Positions 1-9,011 are shown, numbered from the stretch's first letter. The stretch is DNA of 15,383 nt from Monoraphidium neglectum (GCF_000611645.1 NW_014012364.1:1-15383); one strand, 5' to 3'. Notes: a model not told the origin generated them from the letters alone. A program made the numbers and translations.

Positions 1-1
1 G

Positions 2-319
2 GCGTATGTTGAGGCGGAGCGGAGGGGCGCTGGCGGCGCTGGGGTTGCGGGCGGCGCCGGGGAGAGCCTAGAGGTGGCGATGGCGCGGATCAGGGCCGCC
101 GTCGAGGCGCGGGCGCACGCTCAGGAGCAGCAACAGCTGATGCGGCAGCGGCTGCAGCAGCAGCAGAAGCAGCAGGCTGGGGTGCAGCAGGCGCAGCACG
201 CGGTGCCTCCTGGGGGTCGCGTGTGTGTGGACTGCCAGCTGAACCCATCGGCAGCGGCGTGCGGCTTCGGGTGCTGCGGCCGGTGCTGCAGGGGGCCGTG
301 CGCGCGTCACAACCGCTAG
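2..319 (+). CDS. Gln-rich protein with Cys-rich C-terminal knuckle (3' part)
   Basis: The frame is open from the first full codon at position 2 to a TAG at 317-319 (105 codons). The true start or splice acceptor may lie upstream of the window, so this is the 3' end of a gene. Visible parts: a Gly/Ala-rich beginning, a basic helical stretch (ARIRAAVEARAHAQ), a Gln-rich run (QQQLMRQRLQQQQKQQ), then a compact C-terminal module with the spacing CxxC-x8-C-x3-CC-x2-CC-x3-C-x2-H ending in HNR. That Cys/His spacing resembles small zinc-binding knuckles, including one I recall at the C-terminus of DUS1L-type tRNA-dihydrouridine synthases, but no catalytic domain is in the window. The Gln-rich part would be disordered or coiled coil. 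Function not identified; the coding call rests on the ordered Cys/His pattern. Confidence 0.6.
   Translation, partial: AYVEAERRGAGGAGVAGGAGESLEVAMARIRAAVEARAHAQEQQQLMRQRLQQQQKQQAGVQQAQHAVPPGGRVCVDCQLNPSAAACGFGCCGRCCRGPCARHNR
129..175 (+). repeat. imperfect CAG/CAA triplet tract (Gln-rich)
   Basis: Interrupted CAG and related triplets inside the first coding region encode the Gln-rich stretch. It belongs to the same CAG/CTG repeat class seen again at 2020-2176 and 7380-7433. Confidence 0.6.
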
Positions 320-1263
320 AGGCCTGGGCGGGGCCTTGTACCACAGCACAGGGCGGCGCCACGCTAATCCTGGGCCAGTCTGCTGCGCGATGGTAAGGGT
401 AGATCCACCCTATCGCTTATTGGTCCAGCAGATTGGAGTTGAGTTGCGCCGAGGGTCCAGGCCAGCGGAGTGTTCTCCTTGAGCTGTCCCAACCGGCCTT
501 GGTGTTGGCCGGGCTTGTCCTCCACACACACTTGTCTGCATGCTGGTCTCTAGTGACTGGCTGTATTGGTTTGTGATGGTATCGAGGCCTGTACAGTGAA
601 TTATTCATACGCTCCAGAGTGTGACACGGGGATGTGCCAGCATCATCGTGCAGTGCGCACAGCAATCGCTCCTGCCTGCTGCGGTCAGGGTTTGACGATA
701 CGCCGTTTGCCTGCAATCCACACACGCGCCACCCAACACGATCAATTGTAAACACACGCACCCTGCACGGCGCTTTGGCGGCATGGCGCTGGGCAGCACA
801 GGCAGAAAGCTGTGCGCTCGAGTCGCCCACTCTGTCCCTGCAGCGGCCATTAGTGTTGGCTGATGGCCGCTTCGCCGCATGGGCGACTTGCGGCAAACGG
901 GTGAAGCCGGTAAAATCGATTGGACGCATTGTCATGTTGGCTTCACCTTTGAACGGGCGCGGCAGCACAGTCTGCTTGCGCACTGCTGCGCACTGCTGCT
1001 GTGTGAAATCCATCAAGAGCACTCGTCACTGATGACCGGCGAGGTGCAACGGCTCTTGGGACAACGGCAGCGCGGGACCTGCCACTGAAATACAAGGTCA
1101 AATATTGTCAACCGTGATTCTCCGCGTTTGCCGTATAGTAACCCCGTAGGTCTGGACAAAGCGTCCCTGCATTACCTGGACACCTGGGGCGTCTTCGAGA
1201 GCATCGACATTCATTTGAAGAACTTAAAGCGCCGCTCAACCTCCCACCCTCGTTGGGCTGAGG
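320..1263. other. intergenic / UTR stretch between the Cys-rich protein and the GLR gene
   Basis: No frame here shows recognisable protein motifs or family similarity. Open frames on both strands (for example 417-1022 minus and 634-1032 plus) look like chance frames in GC-rich DNA. The left part should contain the 3' UTR of the upstream gene, with a TGTAA element at 747-751. The right part should contain the promoter and 5' UTR of the GLR gene; an in-frame TAA at 1225-1227 lies upstream of its ATG. Confidence 0.6.
747..751 (+). terminator. TGTAA poly(A) signal, candidate for the Cys-rich gene
   Basis: TGTAA is the usual green-algal polyadenylation signal. This copy lies about 430 nt after the stop at 319, a plausible 3' UTR length. 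Assignment to that gene is an inference. Confidence 0.4.
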
Positions 1264-2053
1264 ATGTGGCGGCGATGGAGCTCGCCGCCACGTCCGCACG
1301 CGCTGCTTGCTGCAGTGGCCGCCCTGGTGGTGGTGAAAGCAGCAGCAGCACTGCCCCCGGGTGTCGCAGAGGGCGCCCCTGCCAGCACAGCTGCCGCCGG
1401 CACCGCACCTCCCGTCTTTCCACTGCGCGGAGCGGGTGCGGCAAATTCCACCGCGGCGGCACCCGGTGAGAACGCCACGGACCTGCAGGCGCTGGCCGAC
1501 AAGTGGCGCCTCACGCCGGCCCAGGCGGCGGCAATCGGCCGGCCAAGCATGGCGGGCAGGTGAGCTGTGCGGGAGCGCAGAGGGGATCTCTGCGGCACTG
1601 GGCGGCGCCAAGCTCGCAACGCGGCATTGCGCGGGCTGCTCGCGAGGCGGTCTGCTCGCGAGGCGGTATCGTCACCAGCCTGCCGCGCAGCATGCGGCTC
1701 GGCCCTGCATGCCGACTGCGCGCCAGCCGGTGCATGTAACGACAGGCGCATGCTCCAGATTTGCCTGTTAGGTGCAGGGTGCTATGACAAGCGGCAGTGC
1801 GGCTTTGACGGCGCGCCCCCCTCCGGTGCGCCGGCGCTGCAGGATTCGCGTGTGCGCGTCCCCTTACACCCCGTACTGCTTCTGCAAACCGGACCAGCCA
1901 CAAGACAGCTACTCTGGCTACTTGGTACGCAGCTGTGATGGTGGCGACGGCTGTTGATGCCATTGGGTGTTTGCAGGTCGTGCTGGTCTTGTGTGGTGCG
2001 TGGCTACCGCCAAGCCGATGCTGCTGCTGCCCTTGTGACCGCTGCTGCTGCTC

Positions 2054-2139
<86 letters not shown>

Positions 2140-5100
2140 GTTGCTGCTGCTGCTGCTGCTGCTGCTGCCGTTGCAGGTGCTATGAGGCCTATCATGATGT
2201 TCTCACATGTCGCTTCTGACACGCGCATGCACACCCGCGCCCGCACCCACTGCAACGCTCACGCCGCCGCCGCTACCACCCAGGTGGAGATGTTCCGCGC
2301 CATTGCTCAGCGCGTGGATTGGCTCAGCGACTTTGACTCGTGGTTCCTTGACTGCATCCTGTGGACGCCGCTGATGCAGGACCTTGTCAGCCCAAACGGC
2401 ACCTGCATGCTCGCGCCGGCCGGCATCCCTCCAAGCAACCAGCTGTTTGCATCGGGCGCGTCGGTCTCGTGGATTACAGACAAAGAGGGTGAGGATCCCC
2501 GGGATTCGCAGGAGTGTGACCGTGAAATTGATAAAGTTGGGGGCTGGGGCGCCCCACGCAGCACCATGTTCATCCCCTGGAGCGGGCAGCCCACTTGTGC
2601 CGCGCCTCCTATAAGGTAAGGCCAGGTCTTGCCCCATCATATCAAGCCTGCGGCCCCTCGGCCAAATCCCGCAGGGCTCAAGATTCTGACGGTCCCCAGA
2701 AACCGCCAAGCCAACCTCTGGGCGCCCCTCACGGTCTTCTCTGGGCCCCTGTGGCTGCTCATCTTCTGCACCAGCTTGCTCGTGGGCTTCGTCCTGTGGC
2801 TGTTTGACCAGCGGGCTCGCACCCTGCTCAAGCCGCCCCCCAAGGCGCGTAGACCGAAGACGGCTGCCGGCCGGCACGGCCGTCTCGGCCTCGCTGGCCT
2901 CTTCCGCGGCCGCCAACACGCACGATCGAAGGGCGAGACGCCGCTAGGCTGGCAAGACGCGCCGGCCACTCGAATCGTCAATGGTGGTGTGGTAAAGGAG
3001 GCGCTAGTGACCAAGGAGGACCGTGCCGGGCAGCAGGAGCAGAATGGCTTCATCGATGCCACAGGTGCAGCGGCGCCTGCTCTAGCAGCAGTCGACGGCC
3101 ACGCGGCGGCCGAGGAGGGCGCCCGGCGCAGTGCGAGCTGCCTGGGCTGGCTGGGCGTGCGTGAGGGCGAGGAGAAGGCGGCTGTGAATAACCTGAGTAA
3201 GTGGCCACATACTCATGGCATGGAGGTGCCACTGGCTGGTGTGCGTGCGTCGCTGAACGGCACAGGGAGCGGGGTCACGTCTTCAGTGGCGCACTTTGAG
3301 TCACTGGTGCAAACCTGTGATTCGCTGAGCGGGGAACTCGGTTGTTTTTGTCCGACGCTGTCATGATCCACCACCCTGGGTGCGCTTTCACAGCAAAGCT
3401 GCCTTCTGGCCCCGCCTCTCAGCATCTCAACCAATTTGCTGGTCAAACGCCCCTCAGAGTCAAACCTCACGCAGTCCCTGCTGCGGCTCTCAGACATCGG
3501 GGATGCCCCGGTGGGTGCAGAGTTAGGCACGCCCTGCTGCGGCCTGCGCCGCGTACTTGTGTGCCGCTCCGCCAGCCCCGCAGGCCTGCCTGCTTGACGA
3601 CACTTTCCAACGTCCTCGCACAAGCGCTCGACATGCTGGGCCGAGCCCCCTGCTCGCCAACGTCCATCTCACAACTGCCTGGCACCCTGAATGTGCCGGC
3701 AGTCGCCCAAGCACCGACGACAGCCGAGCTCCCCCATCAAACCCTTGTGCTGCAGTCGGCAGAGTCGCTGCCGTCCAGGGTGGTGCTGTGGGCGTACGGC
3801 CTCCTGCTGCTCATTCTCATCGCCATCTACACCGGTAGGCCCCTCCAACCGCTCAACTCGACAATGGCCTTTAATGAGGCTGCGCCCCTGAATCAAGTTG
3901 TCATCTCGTTGATGAACCAGGGTTCAATGCTGATTTGGTGACCATGATTCCCCTTCCCCTGTATCAGATCTTGTGTGCTTGGTATGCATCGTGCGGCTGC
4001 TGGCTCCCTAGATTTTGTCCCAGGACCCACAAGTGTCCTCTCCCCTCCCATCCCCTTCCTCCCGTCCCCCCACCCCCCACGCCTCAGCCAACTCCGCGGC
4101 GCTGCTGACAGCGCGCATCAACTCTGACATCAGGGGGCTGCCCGACCTCAAGGGGAAGGCCGTGGGCGTGTGGGACGAGTCCATACCCAGGGTCAGCGCC
4201 CTCGGGGTGGCCGCCATCCCCCTGCCCTGGTGCGCGGCGCGCGGAGGGCCGCAGAGGGGGGCCCCCGCCTTGCAGGTGCACCCAACTCGCGGCAAGCAGC
4301 CATTCTTGCGAGTTCCAGCACTGTAAGCTGCAGCGGCAAAGGTCGTGCATGTATTACCAAGCAGGTTGGCCTGTGCGCTTCAAAGGTATCCAGCCCCGAA
4401 CCTCGCTCCTTTGAAACCCAACAGGGAGAACGACAAGGACGAGGAGCAGATGCTGGACATGCTGCGCAGCGGCCAGCTGCAGGCGCTCATCACCACCGCC
4501 AGCTTTGCAAACTGGGTGGCCTCCACCCAGTGCGAGTTTGAGACGGTGGGGGACCAATTTGCAATGACGGACTACGGCATCGGGTACGCCAGCAAACTCA
4601 GCCCAGTGCTTCGGCAAAGCCTGGACAGGTGCGGCATGGTTGATGTGAAATGCATGGCCGCCGGATGGCTCGCTGCTGGGGTGTGGGTGAAACGTACCGC
4701 CGTTGTGGCACGGGGACAACGCTCAAGCCGCCTCACAACCATGACCCAATCTCTTTCAGCCTTGAGGGCTGGGGCAGCGCAGCGACGGTGACATGGATGC
4801 CTGCGGTGTGCCGTTAGCGCTCCGCGCTGCGCCGCCGCGCTCCCACAACTATCAGGCGCATTGCAGCCATCATAGACGAGGGTATCATTGAAGGCATATA
4901 TGACGTGACCGTCAAAAAGCAGGTGGGGTCTCGTCTAGGGGATGCATGTGGCGGCCAGGTGATGCCAACCAGGCGGCCAGCAACAGCAGCTCGCACTGGC
5001 TGGCTTGTGGAAGCTGCTTTGCCGCCAGGCGGTGCGAGCCACGCTGGGCCGTGCTTCCTGCACCAGCACCCTGGAGTCACTCGCGCATGGGCTTGCCGCA

Positions 5101-5666
5101 GGTCCGGTCACGGCTCTGGCGGGAGCTGCATGCAGTACCGCACTCATGAAGCACTTTCTGAGCAGTAGGCATTTTCCCCCACAATTCTCATTCAAACCTC
5201 CGCTGACCCTGCGTAAACCTCCGCAGGGCGGCGGCTGCGGCGACGCGCAGTCCGGGGGATCATCGCTAACGCAAGTCACGCCAGAGCAGGTGGGCGGCGC
5301 GGCTGGCCTGTTGACGTCAGCTGTTGCCGGCAAGCTCGTGTGCCGTGCTGAGCGCCGGCCCGGTTAGCCATCTTTTTAGACTGCTCAAAGTTTTGCCGCG
5401 GACCTGCTGCTCTTCAGTCGCCCCAGAGACGCATTGCCCCAGAGACGCAAGCCACACATTTTCCACCACAGGTAGCCGGCCTGTGGGTGCTGCTGGGGTT
5501 GGCCATGGCGGCAGGCGCGTTCCTGCTGGCCGTCTTCGCAGTGCACCGCCACGCCAAGTACGTGCACAAGCATGCCACGCAGTTGGTGGGGCGAACATGG
5601 GCGAGGGCATCCCAGGCTGGCGAGCCCGGCGCAGGGCAGCATCGTCAGGATGCCTCCCAGGTTTGA
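1264..5666 (+). CDS. glutamate-receptor-like (GLR) ligand-gated ion channel, 11 exons
   Basis: Exons: 1264-1559, 1843-1924, 2284-2488, 2675-3196, 3458-3510, 3756-3834, 4088-4229, 4425-4628, 4856-4922, 5227-5289, 5472-5666. All introns are GT-AG with compatible phases; total 1908 nt, 635 aa. The ATG at 1264 is the first after an in-frame TAA. Residues 1-30 look like a signal peptide; N61 and N70 lie in N-glycosylation sequons. The S1 half of the ligand-binding domain (about 99-202) includes a YSGYLVEMF segment. M1 is about 218-238. An Ala/charged insert (240-369) precedes a short pore-helix-like segment (370-393). M3 (394-412) runs into YTAN (411-414), the hallmark of glutamate-receptor channels. 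S2 is 415-561, with C496 and C554 a likely disulfide; M4 is 572-592, then a short basic tail. It is expected to be a cation channel of the plasma or an internal membrane; the ligand is unknown. It lacks the large amino-terminal domain of plant GLRs. Exon 5 (3458-3510) and the exon 2 acceptor are the least certain boundaries. Confidence 0.85.
1560..1842 (+). other. GLR intron 1
   Basis: The donor GTGAGC follows AG at 1559 and the acceptor GCTGCAG ends at 1842, phase 2. Other acceptors in the same phase end at 1791 and 1797. I prefer 1842 because it has the best acceptor context and starts exon 2 directly at the conserved RIRVCAS segment. The intron contains a 16-bp tandem duplication (1636-1667). 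Confidence 0.65.
1636..1667 (+). repeat. 16-bp tandem duplication in GLR intron 1
   Basis: The unit ctgctcgcgaggcggt occurs twice head to tail (1636-1651 and 1652-1667) with no mismatch. It looks like a replication-slippage duplication and has no evident function. Confidence 0.85.
1925..2283 (+). other. GLR intron 2, carrying the CTG repeat
   Basis: The donor is GTACGC after TTG (Leu126); the acceptor CACCCAG ends at 2283; phase 0. Joining gives the continuous family segment YSGYL-VEMFRAIAQ. At 359 nt it is the longest intron in the gene, and roughly 130 nt of it is CTG repeat. Read-through from exon 2 would stop at TGA 1955-1957. Confidence 0.85.
2020..2176 (+). repeat. CTG/GCT trinucleotide microsatellite
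   Basis: A nearly pure CTG tract covers 2041-2171, with shorter flanking units from 2020. Interruptions include CTC near 2051, TTG near 2066, GCC near 2101 and CCG-TTG near 2138 and 2169. On the transcribed strand this would be a CUG repeat in pre-mRNA. One frame gives polyalanine and another polycysteine; neither is expected in the normally spliced protein. Confidence 0.95.
5290..5471 (+). other. GLR intron 10 with a short direct repeat
   Basis: The donor is GTGGGC after CAG (Gln571); the acceptor CCACCACAG ends at 5471; phase 0. It splices the Cys554-containing segment to M4. A 14-nt direct repeat, gccccagagacgca, occurs at 5420-5433 and 5436-5449, a 16-nt period. Confidence 0.8.
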
Positions 5667-6941
5667 CCGACAGGGTAGCAGCGCACACCTCTGGTCCGTT
5701 GGTCGGCCGCGTAGTCTGTCATGCATCCAGAACGGACGATCACGGTGTGGTTTCTCTCGGCTGGTGCCTGCTCCACGCAATCAAGATAGCGCAATTTCAG
5801 GGGCCTCGTTCTTACCAAGTTGTGTCAAGATTCCCTCCAAGTCAGTCACATAATCAGTCCTCCACTGGTTGACACAATTTTTTGATTGTTTGCTGCCAGT
5901 CTTGTTGCAAGCCTGGCCGTTGCACGACACAACGCTGCATGTCAGTGGATTGAGCACTGCAACTTTGCCGGCACGCACGGCGACTGCAAACACAGCTGAT
6001 TGCTGCGTTTCCGCACTCAACTGCACGCCCTGGCTTGTTCTTTGAATTTGTTGGTAGGCAGTACGCTTCTCAGGAGCTTTCCGCGGGTCAAGGCAGTAGT
6101 GCATAGCTTTTGGCATGCAGCAGGTTGGCTCTGCCAAGAACGACTCACACAGCGCAATCTTGCCAATTACTTCACTCCATATGATTTGCCCTGGGAAATC
6201 GATAGGAAACGTTTACGAGCCTCCATCGCCCATCGTGATTTGTGGTGACGATCTTGCCAGGTAATGGAGTCTTTGGCTGAGTTTGAGCAGGAGTCCTGGA
6301 GGAGGCGTGCTGCCAAGCAAAGCAGGGCAACAGTCAAGGTGGGCGTCCGCGGCTGCCAGCCCTCTACCGCTACAATCTGTCACAATTTCGGCGGTTGTTG
6401 CACAACAACAGCATGCGCATTGTCACCACCTGCCCCGGAGGTGCCTCCTGCTGCCACCCACCTTCATGCAGAGGCACTGCAGCTGCACGTGCCCACTTGG
6501 GTTACGCTGATTCACAGCACTCCACTGGCAAGAAGCTAGCTGTGCAGGTTTTTGAAAAAGTTGAATGTTCTGTCTGAATAGCATCACAGCATCGACGAAG
6601 ACCCATTGCTCTTGATGGCGATACATCCTATGGCTTCGTTGGCGGGAGGGCCGCGTGCCCACAAGCTAGGGGAGTTGAGGCTCAAAATATGACTTTTGCG
6701 TAGTTTCAAAGCTTCAGCGAACCTCAGATAAGACATACACTCGCAGGTGCGCAGGAATCGTTGCAGCAAGTGCCACGGGCGTGTCACTCGCAAACAGCAG
6801 CATTAGCTTGAGTGCAAAGAGACCCAAACGACTGTATTTTGTGGCTGATTGGGGGCTGCGGTGCGTTTCTCACCTCGTTCCACATCTCCATGTGCGGTAC
6901 TGGACACTTATGCGACAGATGCGAAATCAGAAGCAAGAGGA
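5667..6941. other. intergenic / UTR stretch between GLR and lipase genes
   Basis: Visibly more AT-rich than the coding parts. It should hold the GLR 3' UTR and the lipase promoter and 5' UTR. I find no TGTAA between 5667 and 6941, so the GLR gene's poly(A) site is not identified. Open frames at 5781-6137 (minus) and 6000-6248 (plus) begin at TTG and show no family motif. One candidate exon (6264-6338) is listed separately. Confidence 0.55.
6264..6338 (+). other. possible small coding exon
   Basis: An ATG opens 25 codons of highly charged, helix-prone sequence (begins MESLAEFEQESW, ends RATVK), followed at 6339 by a good donor, AAG|GTGGGC, in phase 0. It could be a first exon of the lipase gene or of an unrecognised small gene. 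I could not find a convincing phase-matched acceptor upstream of the lipase reading frame: the only in-phase AG (6952-6953) has no pyrimidine tract. It may be chance. Confidence 0.2.
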
Positions 6942-7391
6942 ATGACAATCAAGGTTGTACCGGCATCACCCTTTAGCTCAGCCTCGGCTGTGGCGGCAGC
7001 GGCGGCAGCGGTGGGTTTGTCACCCACGCCGCCGCCGCTGCATGCCGTGGCACCTCTTGCGGCGGCGCTCTCGCGGGACATGTACCCCAAAAACGTTTGC
7101 GACCCAGCCGCATCTGCACCCGTCTATCAGCACGCCTTCATGCACAAGTGGGGCGCCGCCGTCCAAGGCGCCACATTCATCGACACAGCGCGCCTGCACG
7201 CGGCAGTCCTGGTCATGTGCGACGGCTGTGTAGTGGTTGTGTTCAGAGGGACGGATGGCTCGCTTCAGCGGCTTCTGAACCGGTGCTGCTGGCTCTGGCC
7301 CGTGCGCCTGCCTGCACCCTTGCCATGCGGTCGCGGTGGCGAGCAGGTGCAGCGGGCGGATATGGAGGAGGACGACCACCAGCAGCAGCAG

Positions 7392-7425
<34 letters not shown>

Positions 7426-8420
7426 CGCAACAGGAGGGGGACGTTTGGGTGCGCGTCCACGCAGCATGGTGGGACTCGCTGCAGGGGGCCATCCCCAAGC
7501 TGCGCGCCCGCATACGTGAGGCCCTTGGTGCGGCAATCACCCGCGGCCGCACACAAGCGTCGCCGTGGCTGTACTTTGCAGGTCACTCCCTCGGCGGCGC
7601 CTTTGCACAGCTGGCAGCCGTGCAGCTACAGCGGGAGATGCAGGTGCCTGTGGCTGGCGTCTTTGCCCTCGGGGCGCCGAAAATCGGCGATGCGTCATGG
7701 GTGGAGCACTATGCTTCAGCCCTCGGGCAGGTGACGCGTGTATTTGAAAACGAGGGCGACGGCGTGCCGCGGCAGCCGCCCAGCGTGCCGGCGGTCCTGC
7801 CTTACAGATCCCTGCCCAGCAGCTGCGTCGTGGGGGTGTGCAGCCCGTGGGGCGGGGAGGCCGCCGCCTCCAGTGTCGGCGGCAGCGAGGTCCTAACGGG
7901 CAGCTGGCTGGCGGGCAGGTGGAGGAGCAGCAGCAGCGGCAGCGGCAGCAGCAGTGGCGACGCGGGCAGCTGCAGCGACGCGGGCAGCGGCGGCACCCTC
8001 AGCAGCCATCTAGAAAGCTCGGGCGCCAGCACGGCGTCCAGCAGCTGTGGCGAAGCCTTTGGCGCCGGTGAAAGCGGCAGCATGGATGCAGGTGGCAGGG
8101 GCGGTTGGTGTGCGAGCAGCAGCTACAGTGGCGGGGGCTGGGCTGACGAGAGGAACGCCAACCAGCCTTCCAGCGGCAGCCGCGCAAAGGAAAGCAGCGA
8201 TGCAGGCACGGGGGAAGGTTGGGGTGCAGACAACACGGATGCTTGGCTGCACCCTGCCGGCAGCGCTCAACACAACGGTTCCTGGCTTGAGGCAGCAGGG
8301 GACAGCGTGCCATATCCACCCCCAAGCGGCAAGCGCGAGCGGCACAGCGCACACGAGTACGTCGTGGCTGTTGAGGCCTGGATAGAGTCAGAGGGGTCTG
8401 CGGGCTGCAGTGTTATCTAG
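6942..8420 (+). CDS. class 3 (fungal-type) lipase, alpha/beta hydrolase
   Basis: An uninterrupted frame from ATG 6942 to TAG 8418-8420 gives 492 aa. The frame is open back to a TGA at 6846-6848 without another ATG; upstream exons are possible. It would hydrolyse acylglycerol or related lipid esters. Motifs: the oxyanion-side VVVVFRGTDGS (about 97-107); VRVHAAWWDSL (170-180), the usual VH segment; the nucleophile elbow GHSLGG with Ser216; GAPKIGDASWV (244-254); the catalytic-Asp segment DGVPRQPP with Asp273; and a C-terminal HEYVV with His471 as the likely triad His. Two inserts are unusual: a polyglutamine run (147-164) where the lid region lies, and a Ser/Gly-rich stretch (about 304-431) between Asp and His, normally much closer. 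No clear signal peptide or membrane segment; the Ala-rich N-terminus could be an organelle-targeting region. The family call is secure; the substrate is not known. Confidence 0.88.
7380..7433 (+). repeat. in-frame CAG repeat encoding polyglutamine
   Basis: CAG units, interrupted by CAC, CCG and one CAA, encode Gln residues 147-164 of the lipase. The low number of synonymous interruptions suggests a length-unstable microsatellite. Confidence 0.9.
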
Positions 8421-8602
8421 ACAGGACGTGTGTCTTTTCTTGAGGAGTTTTACCTACCACAATCGAGAGTGCCAGTGGGGTTAACCAAGAATTATGATCA
8501 GCAGCTTGGTCGTGCGCAGCGAGAAGCTGCCCTTGCTTTGTCCACCACCACCATTTCGAGGCTGATGAAAACTAGACAACCCTTCAATTGTACCTGTCAT
8601 TC

Positions 8603-8607
8603 TGTAA
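8603..8607 (+). terminator. TGTAA poly(A) signal of the lipase gene
   Basis: A green-algal TGTAA element lies about 180 nt after the lipase stop codon, on the same strand. Cleavage would be expected shortly downstream. This supports the strand and end of the lipase gene. Confidence 0.55.
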
Positions 8608-8943
8608 CAACCTGCGAATCCCACCCCTGATGCCACGAGGTTGTCAAAACATGAAAAGAACAAGCCTGCAAAGCTCCCAACAAACGCCTCACTTTTGACA
8701 AACCGGCACAAACTGCACTCACGATGCACTGCCGCTGCGTGAACAGTGTGTTGCTGGTCAAAGCCATGCAGAGCTGCAAGTACCGGTGGAGTCTGCATTG
8801 ACGAAAAGATGTGCAGATGCCGTGACTGTATCACAAAAGCCGCCCAAATCAAAGTTCACCCAGATCTCTCAGCGACGATGCGCAGCGGAGCTCAAGTGTG
8901 TGCGCGCGCACGCACACGCACACGCGCACGCACACGCACACGC

Positions 8944-9011
<68 letters not shown>

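Noticed and set aside
417..1022. A 201-codon open frame on the minus strand.
   Set aside because: No motif, no family similarity, Arg/Cys/Pro-rich random composition, and it overlaps equally unconvincing plus-strand frames.
1957..2619. A long frame with polyalanine from the CTG repeat, apparently a single coding region.
   Set aside because: The part after 2284 is GLR exon 3, but the part before is intron. Read-through from exon 2 stops at 1955, and splicing 1924 to 2284 gives the family-conserved join. An alternative start is kept only as a finding.
2611..2621. A near-consensus donor, AAG|GTAAGG, at 2616 suggesting an exon ending there.
   Set aside because: Using it breaks the reading frame into M1. 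Joining 2488 to 2675 restores a continuous GLR segment (DKEG-LKILT) with matching phase, so the site lies inside intron 3.
6000..6248. An 82-codon plus-strand frame in the GLR-lipase interval.
   Set aside because: It begins with TTG rather than ATG, lacks recognisable motifs and lies in AT-richer intergenic sequence.
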